Shown piece after piece: positions 7,962-16,913 of a DNA stretch of 64,000 nucleotides. How positions within the stretch are numbered: position 1 is the first letter of the stretch; each line of letters starts with the position of its first letter. The stretch is from Amycolatopsis orientalis DSM 40040 = KCTC 9412 (GTDB lineage: Bacteria > Actinomycetota > Actinomycetes > Mycobacteriales > Pseudonocardiaceae). The translations under genes and the position numbers were made by a program. A model generated the notes under the pieces. The model was not told the DNA's origin. It did no database searches and saw only the letters and a list, made by a program, of their open reading frames with translations. The DNA lies in NCBI RefSeq assembly GCF_000478275.1, contig NZ_ASJB01000093.1, positions 62,001-126,000 of the forward strand. The letters are read 5' to 3'.

Positions 7962-9989
7962 TCAGCGGGACGCGACGAGCTTGGCGTAGCGCGTCCCGGC
8001 ACCGAGCAGCACCAGGCCGGCGAGGAGGAAGGCGGCGACCCTGGCCAGGCCGTCGAGCGCGGAGAGGTCGAACAGGACCAGCTTCAGCACCGCCGCGCCG
8101 ACCAGTACCAGGCCGATCACCCGCAGGCCGACCACCGCGATACCGCGGATGAGCAGCACGAGCGCCGCGACCGTCCAGGACACCGTGATCACCACGTGGC
8201 CCACCAGGAAGCCCGAGCGGCCGGGGATGGCCAGCAGCGCGCCGCACAGCACCATCGCGCCCGCGCCGTAGAGCGCGCAGATTCCGGCGAAGAACCACGG
8301 CACGACGTTCTCCGACGCGGCCCTGAACATTCCGAGCCGGTGCGCGACCCACGGAAGCGTGATCGAGACGGCCAGGATCGCGACGGCGACCAGCAGGGCG
8401 GCGGCGAGGTCGGCGTCCAGGCGGTCCCTGATCAGGAAGAAGAGCGTGGGCGGCACGTCGAAGGCCAGCGCGATGACACCGCCGATGACGGCGAAACCCA
8501 GCCCGCCGAAGAGCGCGACGTGCTTCTTCGTCCACAGCGCGACCAACGCCAGCAGAACCCCTTCGCCGAGCAGGATCGCCGACCGGGCGCTGCCGTCGAA
8601 CAGCGTCATCGTCGTCTGCAGGGCCGCGACGAGCCCCGCCGCACCCGCCAGGTCACCCGTCCAGCCGTCGAGCCACTGCCCGGCCGCCCACACGGCGAGC
8701 AGCACCAGCGCGACCGAAGCGGTCACCAGCACGGCCGAGGTCTTCGGCAGGAACAACGCGGCGAGCAACGAGGGCGCCGGAGCGGTGGCGAGCAGGGCCA
8801 GCGCGGCGGCGTCGCCGGATCGCTTGGTGGTGACGATCAGGGCGAGCGCGAGACCGACGGCGCCCGCGGCCAGCGCGGCGGCGGTGTTGGCGGTGCTGCC
8901 GCCGACGCCGGTGAACGCCGTGCTGAAGACGGACGCGACCAGCGGCGGGATCCCGGCGGCGACCGCGACCGACGGCCACGACTGGCGCAGCTGCACCGGC
9001 GTCGAGGCGACCTGGACCACCAGCAGGAACGCGACCAGCTCGGGCTTGAAGCCCTGCGTGATCAACGGCGCGCAGACCACGCAGCCGAGCACGACGGCCG
9101 TCGCGAGCAGCGACGACTTCCACCGCACGGCCAGCAGCAACCCGCCGACCGCGATCAGGAGGCCGAGCGCGAGACCGGCGTAGGCCGGGAGGTACTCGTA
9201 CATCGTCGTCGCGGCGATGGTGTCGAGGTACAACGCCCCGATCCCGGTCGCGGCGAGCGCGAACGCGCCCGTGCGGCCGGCCGGGGTGCGGTGCAGGCGC
9301 AGCCCGATCCCGACGAGCAGGACCCCGAGCGCGGCACCGCCGATCACCCGCGGCAGCGGGCCGAACCAGCCGCGCTGGATGGCGAGCACGAGGAACAGCA
9401 CGACGCCGAGCAGCGTGACCGCGCCGCCGATCCAGGCCAGCAGCCTGCTGCCAGCGCCCTCCTTGCTCAGCTTCTCCGCCAGCGTGGTCTTGGGCACCGG
9501 CTGGTACGGGCGGGCCTGCTGCGGCTGCTGGTACTGCTGACGGTATTGCTGCTGCCACTGCGAGTACTGGGCCTGCTGATACTGCTGGTATTGCTGCTGC
9601 TGGTGGTACTGCTGCTGGTACTGGGGGTGCTGCGGGTGGGTGAAGTAGCGCGGGTACGGCTGGGGCGGGATCTGGGGCTGCTGAGGCTGGGGCTGCTGGG
9701 GTTGCGGGGCTTGCTGCGGCTGCTGTGCGGCGGACTGCTCCGGCTGCGCCGCCGTGGGCTGCTGCGCGGCGGGCTGGTCGGGCTGCGCTGCCGTGGGCTG
9801 CTCCGGGGTCTCCTGCTGCGCGGCTGGCTGGTCAGGCTGCGCCTCAGCTGCCTGCTCAGGCGCCGTTTCCTGGGCCGTTTCCGCTCCGGACAGGACGGTC
9901 CGCAGCTCCGTACCGACCCGCGCGAGGCGGGCCCCAAGGTCGTCGATCTCCCCGGCGAGCCTGAGGAGCACATCCCCATCGGTGGTCAT
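7962..9989 (-). CDS. DUF2339 polytopic membrane protein with Gln-rich N-terminus
   Basis: 675 residues. After a short coiled-coil start (LLRLAGEIDDLGARLARVG) comes a low-complexity stretch of about 120 residues rich in Gln, Pro, Ala and Tyr. This is followed by about 20 hydrophobic helices typical of DUF2339. The family is of unknown function, and some members are proposed to handle cell-envelope polymers. The Gln-rich part is encoded by CAG/CAA-rich DNA between roughly 9500 and 9850 and is likely to vary in length between strains. The ATG at 9989 is preferred over upstream in-frame codons because homologues begin near MTTDGD. Confidence 0.8.
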   Translation of the reverse strand: MTTDGDVLLRLAGEIDDLGARLARVGTELRTVLSGAETAQETAPEQAAEAQPDQPAAQQETPEQPTAAQPDQPAAQQPTAAQPEQSAAQQPQQAPQPQQPQPQQPQIPPQPYPRYFTHPQHPQYQQQYHQQQQYQQYQQAQYSQWQQQYRQQYQQPQQARPYQPVPKTTLAEKLSKEGAGSRLLAWIGGAVTLLGVVLFLVLAIQRGWFGPLPRVIGGAALGVLLVGIGLRLHRTPAGRTGAFALAATGIGALYLDTIAATTMYEYLPAYAGLALGLLIAVGGLLLAVRWKSSLLATAVVLGCVVCAPLITQGFKPELVAFLLVVQVASTPVQLRQSWPSVAVAAGIPPLVASVFSTAFTGVGGSTANTAAALAAGAVGLALALIVTTKRSGDAAALALLATAPAPSLLAALFLPKTSAVLVTASVALVLLAVWAAGQWLDGWTGDLAGAAGLVAALQTTMTLFDGSARSAILLGEGVLLALVALWTKKHVALFGGLGFAVIGGVIALAFDVPPTLFFLIRDRLDADLAAALLVAVAILAVSITLPWVAHRLGMFRAASENVVPWFFAGICALYGAGAMVLCGALLAIPGRSGFLVGHVVITVSWTVAALVLLIRGIAVVGLRVIGLVLVGAAVLKLVLFDLSALDGLARVAAFLLAGLVLLGAGTRYAKLVASR

Positions 9990-10192
9990 GGCGATCAGCA
10001 TGCGGTCTGGAGCGGGCCGAGGGATCCGTAGCACTACTCAATCGTGATGACGATGTGGTCGCGACCTGCGAGATCATCGCGATCGGGGACGGGTCCCGGC
10101 ACGGAGGCTCCAGGCCAGAAACACAGGGGGAAAATCTCGGATTCTGTTGCATCCCAGCAAGAGGCGGAGAATCTTCACTTCATCTCGCGAAC

Positions 10193-10236
10193 TGTCTAGG
10201 CCGCCATTGACGGTTGCGTCTATCCCTGCCTAGACA
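10193..10236 (+). promoter_or_regulatory. hicAB promoter with overlapping operator
   Basis: TGTCTAGGC at 10193-10201 is perfectly repeated in inverted form as GCCTAGACA at 10228-10236. Between them lies TTGACG (10207-10212). The right arm itself contains the -10-like TAGACA (10231-10236), 18 nt downstream of TTGACG. The HicA start codon is 6 nt past this box. An inverted repeat clamped over the promoter is the expected layout for autorepression by the HicB helix-turn-helix. Confidence 0.65.
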
Positions 10237-10242
10237 TACTCT

Positions 10243-10458
10243 GTGAAGAGGCGGGAAGTCATCAAGAAGATCGCGATCGCCGCCAGACGGCAACGCGCGG
10301 CGTGGGTCCTCGAGCGCGAAGGGGCCAACCACACCATCTACACCCTGAACGGTGTCGTGGTACCCATTCCGCGACATACCGAGCTGGGAGAGATCTTCGC
10401 CGTTGACATCTTCAAAGAATGCGAGGACGTCCTCGGGAAAGGATGGTGGAGGAAGTGA
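10243..10458 (+). CDS. hicA: HicA-type mRNA interferase toxin
   Basis: 71 residues matching the HicA double-stranded RNA-binding fold. The catalytic-type histidine lies in EGANHTIYTL, and the family segment VPIPRHTELGEIFAVDIFKECED follows. HicA cleaves mRNA and arrests growth when unchecked. The GTG start is only 6 nt from a plausible -10 box, so the message is probably leaderless. The stop overlaps the hicB start by 4 bases (GTGA). Confidence 0.85.
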   Translation: MKRREVIKKIAIAARRQRAAWVLEREGANHTIYTLNGVVVPIPRHTELGEIFAVDIFKECEDVLGKGWWRK

Positions 10459-10832
10459 AGACCTACCACGCCGAAGTCACCCGTGACGGCAAGTTCTGGC
10501 TCATCCGTGTCCCGGAGATCGGCCGCTCGACGCAAGCACTCCGCTACAAGGACGTCGCGACCATGGCGAGCGAACTCATCGAGGTCATGGAGAAGATCGG
10601 TAGCGACGAATACGAACTGCACCTCGAGGTACATCTTCCTGATTCCGTGACGGACCATCAGGCGCGCGCCGAGGTTCTGCGCGAGGAAGCTCAGCGCAAA
10701 CAAGCGGAGGCGGCCGCCGAACACCGCGCGGCTGTTCACGAACTGCTCGCGCTCGGGGTTTCACAACGCGAAGCCGGCGAAGTTCTCGGCATGTCGTTCC
10801 AGCGAGTCAGCCAGTTGGCGCGTTCGTCCTGA
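10455..10832 (+). CDS. hicB: HicB-type antitoxin with C-terminal helix-turn-helix
   Basis: 125 residues. The first half is the HicB partial RNase H-like fold (YHAEVTRDGKFWLIRVPEIG). After a Gln/Glu/Ala-rich helix comes a DNA-binding helix-turn-helix (LGVSQREAGEVLGMSFQRVSQLA, near the C-terminus). HicB neutralises HicA and represses its own operon. The inverted repeat at 10193-10236 is the obvious target. The GTG at 10455 overlaps the toxin stop, giving tight translational coupling. The order toxin-then-antitoxin is the usual one for hicAB. Confidence 0.85.
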   Translation: MKTYHAEVTRDGKFWLIRVPEIGRSTQALRYKDVATMASELIEVMEKIGSDEYELHLEVHLPDSVTDHQARAEVLREEAQRKQAEAAAEHRAAVHELLALGVSQREAGEVLGMSFQRVSQLARSS

Positions 10833-10914
10833 CATTTCGAAGGCCCCTCGACTCTCCCGGGCCGATCGGCGACGAGACCGGCCCACCTGCGAGTGACAGA
10901 CACCACAGGCGACA

Positions 10915-12060
10915 ATGGAGGACGTGACAGCCACCCTGAGCAAGCCAACCCTGAAGATCGGCCCCTACGAGGTCGATCCCCCGGTCGTGCTCGCTCCGAT
11001 GGCGGGCATCACCAACGTCGCCTTCCGGCAGCTCTGCCAGGAGTACGGCGCGGGCATCTACGTCTGCGAGATGATCACCGCCCGCGCGGTGGTCGAACGC
11101 CACCCCGGCACGATGCACATGATGACCTTCGGCGAGAACGAAAAGCCCAGGTCCATGCAGCTCTACGGGGTCGACCCCAAGACGATGGCCGAGGCCGTCC
11201 GCATCATCACCGGCGAGGGCCTCGCCGACCATATCGACAGCAACTTCGGCTGCCCGGTCGCGAAGGTGACGCGTAAGGGCGGCGGCGCCGCGTTGCCGTT
11301 CAAGCGCAAGCTGTTCGCCGACATCGTCCGCGAGTCGGCGAAGGCCGCGGCCGAGGCCGGTGTGCCGTTCACGGTCAAGTTCCGGGTCGGCATCGACGAC
11401 GACCACCTGACCTACCTCGACGCCGGGCGTATCGCCGAGGCCGAGGGCGCGGCGGCGGTCAGCCTGCACGCGCGCACCGCCGCGCAGCGCTATTCCGGCC
11501 AGGCCGACTGGACGAAGATCGCCGCGCTCAAGGAAGCCGTCACCAGCATCCCGGTGCTCGGCAACGGTGACATCTTCTCCGCCGAGGACGCGCTGCGCAT
11601 GGTCGACGAGACGGGCTGTGACGGCGTCGTCGTCGGCCGCGGTTGCCTGGGCAGGCCGTGGCTGTTCGGCGAGCTGGAAGCCGCCTTCGCCGGGCGCCCG
11701 CAGCCCACCCCGCCGAACCTCGGCGAGGTCGCGAAGGTGCTGCGGCGCCACACCGAACTCCTCGTCGAACACGACGGTCACGACAAGGCCATGCGCGACA
11801 TCCGCAAGCACATGGCTTGGTACTTCATGGGTTTCCCGGTCGGCTCCGAGCTGCGGCGCGGGTTCGCGATGCTGTCCAGCATGGACCAGCTCGACGATCT
11901 CATCGCCCGGCTCGACCACGAAGCGCCGTTCCCCGTCGCGGCCACCGGGCCTCGCGGGCGGCAAGGGTCGCCCGGCAAGGTCACGCTGCCGCACGGCTGG
12001 CTCGACGACCCGGACGACGACTGCGTCCCCGAGGCCGAGGACATGCACTCCGGGGGCTGA
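10915..12060 (+). CDS. dusB: tRNA dihydrouridine synthase
   Basis: 381 residues of the FMN-dependent Dus family, which reduces uridines in the D-loop of tRNA. The TIM-barrel start VVLAPMAGITNVAFRQL, the active-site cysteine in NFGCPVAKVTRKGGG (about 110) and the FMN-phosphate-binding GNGDIF and GCDGVVVGRG segments are all present. The C-terminal extension is helical. ATG 10915 and GTG 10924 are both possible starts. A perfect 16-bp terminator follows. Confidence 0.92.
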   Translation: MEDVTATLSKPTLKIGPYEVDPPVVLAPMAGITNVAFRQLCQEYGAGIYVCEMITARAVVERHPGTMHMMTFGENEKPRSMQLYGVDPKTMAEAVRIITGEGLADHIDSNFGCPVAKVTRKGGGAALPFKRKLFADIVRESAKAAAEAGVPFTVKFRVGIDDDHLTYLDAGRIAEAEGAAAVSLHARTAAQRYSGQADWTKIAALKEAVTSIPVLGNGDIFSAEDALRMVDETGCDGVVVGRGCLGRPWLFGELEAAFAGRPQPTPPNLGEVAKVLRRHTELLVEHDGHDKAMRDIRKHMAWYFMGFPVGSELRRGFAMLSSMDQLDDLIARLDHEAPFPVAATGPRGRQGSPGKVTLPHGWLDDPDDDCVPEAEDMHSGG

Positions 12061-12065
12061 ACCGA

Positions 12066-12102
12066 AAAACGCTCCCGCCGGACGGACCGGCGGGAGCGTT
12101 TT
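12066..12102. terminator. Rho-independent terminator after dusB
   Basis: AAAACGCTCCCGCCGG (12066-12081) is exactly complementary to 12087-12102 around a 5-base loop and ends in TTTT. The A-rich and T-rich edges let it work in both directions for dusB and the small convergent gene. Confidence 0.85.
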
Positions 12103-12112
12103 CGTTCACGAC

Positions 12113-12283
12113 TCAGGTGCCCCTGGTCTTGTAGGCGAACTTCCACTGGTCGTGGTCGACCTCGAAGCACCGCATGGTGATCGTGTAGTACCGGGCCATG
12201 TTGCTCTGCTCGATGAGACACGCTTCGTAGGTCGGGTACGGCCCGAGATGGCAACCCGGGTTGCCATCACAGACCCCGAGCAC
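12113..12283 (-). CDS. Small Cys-containing hypothetical protein
   Basis: 56 residues, or 64 if the in-frame GTG at 12307 is used. Third codon positions are almost all G or C, which a chance antisense frame would not show here. It holds four cysteines (within VCDGNPGCHLG, YEACLI and TMRCFEV), suggesting two disulfides or a metal site, and ends FAYKTRGT. No Shine-Dalgarno is visible before either start. It lies between dusB and the alpha/beta hydrolase, convergent with dusB across the terminator. Function unknown. Confidence 0.55.
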   Translation of the reverse strand: MLGVCDGNPGCHLGPYPTYEACLIEQSNMARYYTITMRCFEVDHDQWKFAYKTRGT

Positions 12284-12379
12284 CGAAACCGGTGCTTCTT
12301 GCGCCACCGCGAAGGGGGCCGGACATCTGCCGTCAATCCCTCGCGGGCTCGACCGGAGCGGGCCCGTAAAGTCGGCGAC

Positions 12380-13213
12380 GTGATCGAGCAGCTGAGCATC
12401 CCCACCGCCGCCGGTTCCTTCGACGCCATCGCGGCGGGCCCGGAAGACGGCCGTCCCGTCCTTCTGCTGCACGGGTTTCCCGAGGCCGCGGTGGAATGGG
12501 AGCATCAGGTCGCGACGCTCGGTGTGCTCGGATATCGCGCGGTGGCACCGGATCAGCGCGGGTACTCGCCGGACGTCCGGCCGGAGCAGGCGTCCGAGTA
12601 CAGCATCGACCATCTCGTCGGTGACGTCATCGCGATCGCGGATCGCTTGGGGTGGAACGAATTCGATCTCGTCGGACACGATTGGGGCGGCGCCGTCGCG
12701 TGGTGGACGGCCGACGCGCATCCCGGCAGGCTCCGCAGTCTCACCGTCATTTCGACGCCGCATCCGGCGGCACTGGCCGACGCCATGAAGACCGACGAGG
12801 ACCAGCATCTGCGGTCGGCCTACATGACCGAATGGCGGCAGACCCGCGTCACCGAGCGGCGGATGCTCGAAAACAACGCCGACGCGCTGCGCCGCATGTT
12901 CGACTGGAAGCTGCCGCCGAGCAAGGTCGACGAGTACATCCGGCGACTGTCCGAACCGGGCGCGCTCACCGCCGCGCTCAACTGGTACCGCGCCGGACGG
13001 CCCGGCGGGAAGATCGGCCCGATCGAGGTTCCGACGCTCTACATCTGGAGCACCGAGGACGCCGCCTTCGGATCGACGGCCGCGCTCGACACCGCGAACC
13101 GGGTGACCGGCCCGTACCGCTTCGAGATGATCGAGGACGTCTCCCACTGGGTGGTGGAGGAGGCGCCCGAGGCCGTCACTTCATTGGTGGTGGAACACCT
13201 TTCATCCCACTAA
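12380..13213 (+). CDS. Alpha/beta hydrolase, epoxide hydrolase-like
   Basis: 277 residues of the alpha/beta-hydrolase fold. The oxyanion-hole motif HGFPE (about 33), VAPDQRGYS, the nucleophile elbow GHDWGG (Asp nucleophile, about 97-102) and a C-terminal DVSHW histidine make up an epoxide hydrolase or haloalkane dehalogenase-type triad with Asp as nucleophile. Epoxide hydrolase is favoured by the HGFPE and RGYS pattern. The GTG start follows TAAAGT by 7 nt with no Shine-Dalgarno, so the transcript is likely leaderless. Confidence 0.85.
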   Translation: MIEQLSIPTAAGSFDAIAAGPEDGRPVLLLHGFPEAAVEWEHQVATLGVLGYRAVAPDQRGYSPDVRPEQASEYSIDHLVGDVIAIADRLGWNEFDLVGHDWGGAVAWWTADAHPGRLRSLTVISTPHPAALADAMKTDEDQHLRSAYMTEWRQTRVTERRMLENNADALRRMFDWKLPPSKVDEYIRRLSEPGALTAALNWYRAGRPGGKIGPIEVPTLYIWSTEDAAFGSTAALDTANRVTGPYRFEMIEDVSHWVVEEAPEAVTSLVVEHLSSH

Positions 13214-13262
13214 CAGGGGTAACTCTGGTCGCGGTACCGGTTACAGCGAGCCGGATGGTTCA

Positions 13263-13883
13263 GTGGGCCCGGTGAACAACACGACCGAAGTGGACACCGA
13301 ACGCATCGTCTACGTCACCGAAGACGGCGAGCCGACCGGTGAAACCGCGCCCAAGCTGGCCGCCCACCACGAGCACACCCGGCTGCACCTGGCGTTCTCC
13401 TGCTATCTGTTGCGCAGCAGCGACCAGGCGCTGCTGATCACCAGCCGCGCCGCCACGAAGAAGGTGTGGCCCCGGGTCTGGACCAACAGTGTCTGCGGGC
13501 ATCCCGCACCGGGTGAACCCCTCGAGGAGGCCGTCCGGCGCCGCGCCGCCTTCGAACTCGGGCTGCCCCGGCTGGACGGCCTCCGCTGCGTCCTCCCGGC
13601 GTACCGCTACCGGACTCCGCCGTTCGAGGGTGTGGTCGAAAACGAGTTCTGCCCGGTCTTCGTCGCCTGGGTCGACGAGGATCCCGACCCACATCCGGAC
13701 GAGGTCGGCGACTGGCGTTGGCTGAGCTGGAATGATTACTCACTGTTGTTGAATGACGATGTGACTGACGTGAGTTACTGGGCGAAGGATCAGTTTTCGC
13801 AGCTCAAAGACGTCGAGCCGTTTTCGGCCTTACAGAACGGCACTTCGGTGCGTGACAATGGTGCCGAACCGTCGTCCACTTGA
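13263..13883 (+). CDS. idi: Isopentenyl-diphosphate delta-isomerase, type I
   Basis: 206 residues of the Nudix-related type I IPP isomerase, interconverting IPP and DMAPP for isoprenoid synthesis. The catalytic cysteine is in TNSVCGHP and the metal-binding glutamate region in VVENEFCPVF. The Nudix-like EEAVRRRAAFELGL helix is also present. The C-terminus has about 25 extra residues with weaker codon bias. GTG 13263 and GTG 13272 are alternative starts. The stop overlaps a possible TTG start of the GGDEF gene, so the two may be coupled. Confidence 0.92.
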   Translation: MGPVNNTTEVDTERIVYVTEDGEPTGETAPKLAAHHEHTRLHLAFSCYLLRSSDQALLITSRAATKKVWPRVWTNSVCGHPAPGEPLEEAVRRRAAFELGLPRLDGLRCVLPAYRYRTPPFEGVVENEFCPVFVAWVDEDPDPHPDEVGDWRWLSWNDYSLLLNDDVTDVSYWAKDQFSQLKDVEPFSALQNGTSVRDNGAEPSST

Positions 13884-13963
13884 GCGATATTCACTTTGGC
13901 CCGTACCGATACCTCAAGAGATCCCTCCTGTACGACGAAAACCAATTCGTGGCGGAGGTGAGC

Positions 13964-14668
13964 GTGGCAGCCGACGACGAGGCCGCGCTCCCACCGGGCG
14001 CGCCGGCCACCGATCTGCTCAGCCTTCACGAGTCGATCGCCGGTGTGCTCGCCACCCAGGGTGACTGGCGACGCGCCTACCACCATCTCAAGTCCGCCTT
14101 CGACCTCGCCCGCGCCGGCAGCCTGCGGGACACGCTGACGTCCAGCTACAACCGTCGCTACCTCGACCAATGGCTGCACGGCCCGTCCGTCGAACGCCGC
14201 GGCCCGGCCGGGATGGCGATCGCGCTGGTCGACCTCGACCTGTTCAAAGAGGTCAACGACACTTTCGGGCATCTGGTCGGCGATCGGGTCCTGCGCGAAG
14301 TGGCCGACCTGCTGCAGCAAGGACTTCCGTCCGAGGGGTTCTGCGCCCGCTACGGCGGCGAGGAATTCGCGCTCGTCATGCCGGACGTCGACCACGCCCA
14401 CGCGGTGCGCATCGCCGACACCGCGCGTATCCGGGTGGCCCACCATCCGTGGGCCCGGATCCGGCCCGGTCTTTCGGTGACGATCAGCGTGGGACTCGCC
14501 CACGAAAACCGCGCGGAAGTGGTGGAACCGGAACGGCAGTTGCGCCACGCCGACTCCTTGTTGTATATGGCGAAACGGGCGGGCCGGAACAAAGTCGCGT
14601 ATCACGATAAGGATTCGTCGCGGACGATTCCCCGTTCGATGAACTCCGCGGACTCCGCCGGCGCCTAG
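13964..14668 (+). CDS. GGDEF-domain diguanylate cyclase
   Basis: 234 residues. A short helical N-terminal part (TPR-like GDWRRAYHHLKSAFDLA) precedes a GGDEF domain with the active-site loop RYGGEEF at about 150 and the NDTFGHLVGDRVLREVA helix. The intact GGEEF predicts c-di-GMP synthesis. No RxxD inhibitory site is visible five residues upstream. GTG 13964 was chosen for its strong GGAGG five bases before it, although a TTG frame reaches back to 13880 and would overlap idi by 4 bases. No membrane segment or EAL partner is present. The window also encodes a c-di-GMP-binding RsiG-like protein. Confidence 0.85.
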   Translation: MAADDEAALPPGAPATDLLSLHESIAGVLATQGDWRRAYHHLKSAFDLARAGSLRDTLTSSYNRRYLDQWLHGPSVERRGPAGMAIALVDLDLFKEVNDTFGHLVGDRVLREVADLLQQGLPSEGFCARYGGEEFALVMPDVDHAHAVRIADTARIRVAHHPWARIRPGLSVTISVGLAHENRAEVVEPERQLRHADSLLYMAKRAGRNKVAYHDKDSSRTIPRSMNSADSAGA

Positions 14669-14875
14669 CCACCCACTCGGTTATCGACACACCGTGCGTA
14701 ACGGTTCCGAGTGTTTTAACGCGGCTTTAACCAGGACCGCTCACCCGATCGCATGGACCGTTCGGCGCTTCTCGGTACCTTGGGTGAAGAAAATTCCGGG
14801 ATGGTTGTCGTCACGAACCTGAGGTGTCCGTACGATAACGAAAGAGCTTCGACGCCAGTTGTGAAAGGAGACCGA

Positions 14876-16882
14876 GTGCCCGACGAGCACCACACCCCGG
14901 GGACCGGTCGCCACAGCAACATCGACAGGAGCGCCGGTGAGCGCCGCTCCGGTCGTGAGCAGCGTGGCCGTCGCCGCTCGATGGACACCCACGGCGGGAT
15001 CAGCGTTTCGGACGTCGTCGCACGTCATACCGGTGAACGCCCGATCTTCGACCCCGAAGCCGAGGCACCGGCACCTCGTCGTCTTCGGCGGCCTGAGCCG
15101 GCGCCGGAGCCCCCGAGACCCGGTTCGCACGCCGCCCGGGCGGAGCCGCCCGCGCCCCGTCGTCCTCGGCGCGCCACCCCCGCCGAGAACCCGCCGCCCG
15201 CGCCCCCGCAGGCCCAGGCGCCGCGGACCCCGCAGCCCACCGAGACACCGAGACCGCCTCGCGCTCGCCAGCCTCGCCGCACCCCGCAGGCCGCGCCTAG
15301 CCCCGAGGCTCCGACGCAGCGCCGTCCGCCGGTGGTGAACCCGGGCGCGCAGCAGCCCGCGGTGCCGCCGCCACCCCGCCGTCCTCGCCGTCCGGCACAG
15401 CGACCGGTCCAGCAGCCTCCGGGACGGCAGCCGTCCGGTCCGCAGTCGCTTTCCGCCGGTGTCCCGGCGCGGTCCGAGATGGACCGGCTCACGATGACCG
15501 ACGAGCTCGAGGCGATCGACGAAGCGACGATCACCAAACGCAAGATCGACCACACGCTCGCCCGGTTCTCCGCCGCGCACGACGAACTCGCGGCCGAAGA
15601 AGCCAAAAAGCGGGAGCGCCGCGAACGGCTCGCGTCCCGGCCCGCCGCGTTGCTGGAGCAGACTCGTACGGCGCTGCAGCGGGTGGTCACGACCACCGAC
15701 AGCGAACCGGCCGAAGCCGCCGAGCAGTCGTCTCCGCAGACCCGCTTGCAGGAGAAGAAGGACCGCAAGACCAAGCAGACGGCCAGGTCGGGCCGGATCG
15801 CCGTCGCCGTGGTCGCCGCGCTCGTGTTCCTCTCGCTCGGTTCGGCCTGGGGCGCGCAGACCTGGTTCGACGCGAAGTTCCACACCGTCGTCTCGCTCGA
15901 CGAGGATTCGGCCGACATCCAGGACGCCGCCGGCCAGACCGGTGACGAGAACTTCCTGATGGTCGGTTCCGACACCCGCGACGGCGCGGCGGCCGAAGAC
16001 GGCGTCGGCGACGCGGACGGCACTCCGGGTGCCCGATCGGACACCATCATGATCGCGCACGTCCCCGCCGACAGGCAGCGCGTCGTCATGGTCTCCTTCC
16101 CGCGCGACCTCGAGATCAGCCGTCCCGAATGCAAGCGCTGGGACCCGGCGACGTCGTCGTACACAGATCAAACCTCTCCGGCGCAGAAGATCGCGAAGCT
16201 GAACACGGCCTACGCGGTCGGCGGCCCGCAGTGCGTCACGAAGGTGATCCAGCAGATCACCGGCATGAAGATGAACCACTTCGTCGGTATCGACTTCAAC
16301 GGCTTCAAGTCCATGGTCGACGCCGTGCAGGGCGTCACCGTGTTCAACGAGAAGCCGATCGACGACGGCACCCTCGGCATGATCATCCCGCAGGCCGGCG
16401 AGGTCCGGATCTCCGGCGACCAGGCGCTGAACTACGTCCGGGCGCGGCACGTCAAGGGCGATCCGACGTCGGACTACGGCCGGATCAAACGCCAGCAGAC
16501 CTTCCTCGGCGCGCTGCTGAAGACGGTGATGTCGAAGGACGTCATCCTGGACACCGGCAAGCTCAGCGGGTTCATCGACGCGTTCGCCAAGGCCACCTTC
16601 GGCGAGAACCTCGGCATCAAGCAGATGATGACGCTGGCGAAGTCGATGCGCGGGATGGGTTCGGACAAGGTCAAGTTCCTCACCGTGCCCACCACCGGCG
16701 AAGCGAACAACCGCGGTAACGAGGTGCTGGTGCAGAGCAAGGCGAAGGCCGTCTTCGAGGCGCTGATCAACAACACCCCGCTGGAAGAGAAGGCGCCGGA
16801 AGCGCCGCCGAGCGAGAGCTCGTCCGCTCCGACGAGTTCCGCCAAGTCCGGCGGCGGCAAGAAGAGCAGCAGCTCAGGCTGA
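14876..16882 (+). CDS. LytR-CpsA-Psr (LCP) family cell-wall ligase
   Basis: 668 residues. A disordered Pro/Arg-rich cytoplasmic region occupies about the first 190 residues, followed by a charged helix, one transmembrane segment (IAVAVVAALVFLSLGSAW, about 308-326) and an extracellular LCP domain. The domain shows MVGSDTR, ARSDTIMIAHV, FPRDLEI and a late YVRARHVKGDPTSDYGRIKRQQ. LCP enzymes transfer glycopolymers such as arabinogalactan or teichoic acids from lipid carriers to peptidoglycan. A Ser/Lys-rich tail ends it. GTG 14876 has AAGGAG 8 nt upstream. Confidence 0.9.
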   Translation: MPDEHHTPGTGRHSNIDRSAGERRSGREQRGRRRSMDTHGGISVSDVVARHTGERPIFDPEAEAPAPRRLRRPEPAPEPPRPGSHAARAEPPAPRRPRRATPAENPPPAPPQAQAPRTPQPTETPRPPRARQPRRTPQAAPSPEAPTQRRPPVVNPGAQQPAVPPPPRRPRRPAQRPVQQPPGRQPSGPQSLSAGVPARSEMDRLTMTDELEAIDEATITKRKIDHTLARFSAAHDELAAEEAKKRERRERLASRPAALLEQTRTALQRVVTTTDSEPAEAAEQSSPQTRLQEKKDRKTKQTARSGRIAVAVVAALVFLSLGSAWGAQTWFDAKFHTVVSLDEDSADIQDAAGQTGDENFLMVGSDTRDGAAAEDGVGDADGTPGARSDTIMIAHVPADRQRVVMVSFPRDLEISRPECKRWDPATSSYTDQTSPAQKIAKLNTAYAVGGPQCVTKVIQQITGMKMNHFVGIDFNGFKSMVDAVQGVTVFNEKPIDDGTLGMIIPQAGEVRISGDQALNYVRARHVKGDPTSDYGRIKRQQTFLGALLKTVMSKDVILDTGKLSGFIDAFAKATFGENLGIKQMMTLAKSMRGMGSDKVKFLTVPTTGEANNRGNEVLVQSKAKAVFEALINNTPLEEKAPEAPPSESSSAPTSSAKSGGGKKSSSSG

Positions 16883-16913
16883 AGATCCGCCGAAGGATCA
16901 TTCGTTAGTCCGG

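Noticed and set aside
9500..9850. CRISPR-like array in the short repeated units of this interval
   Set aside because: The units are CAG/CAA codon repeats in frame within a membrane protein gene; there are no uniform repeats with unique spacers.
8196..10031. A 611-codon open frame antisense to the DUF2339 gene
   Set aside because: The long run of Leu/Arg/Gly reflects the complement of the Gln-rich tract; no ribosome-binding site or recognisable fold.
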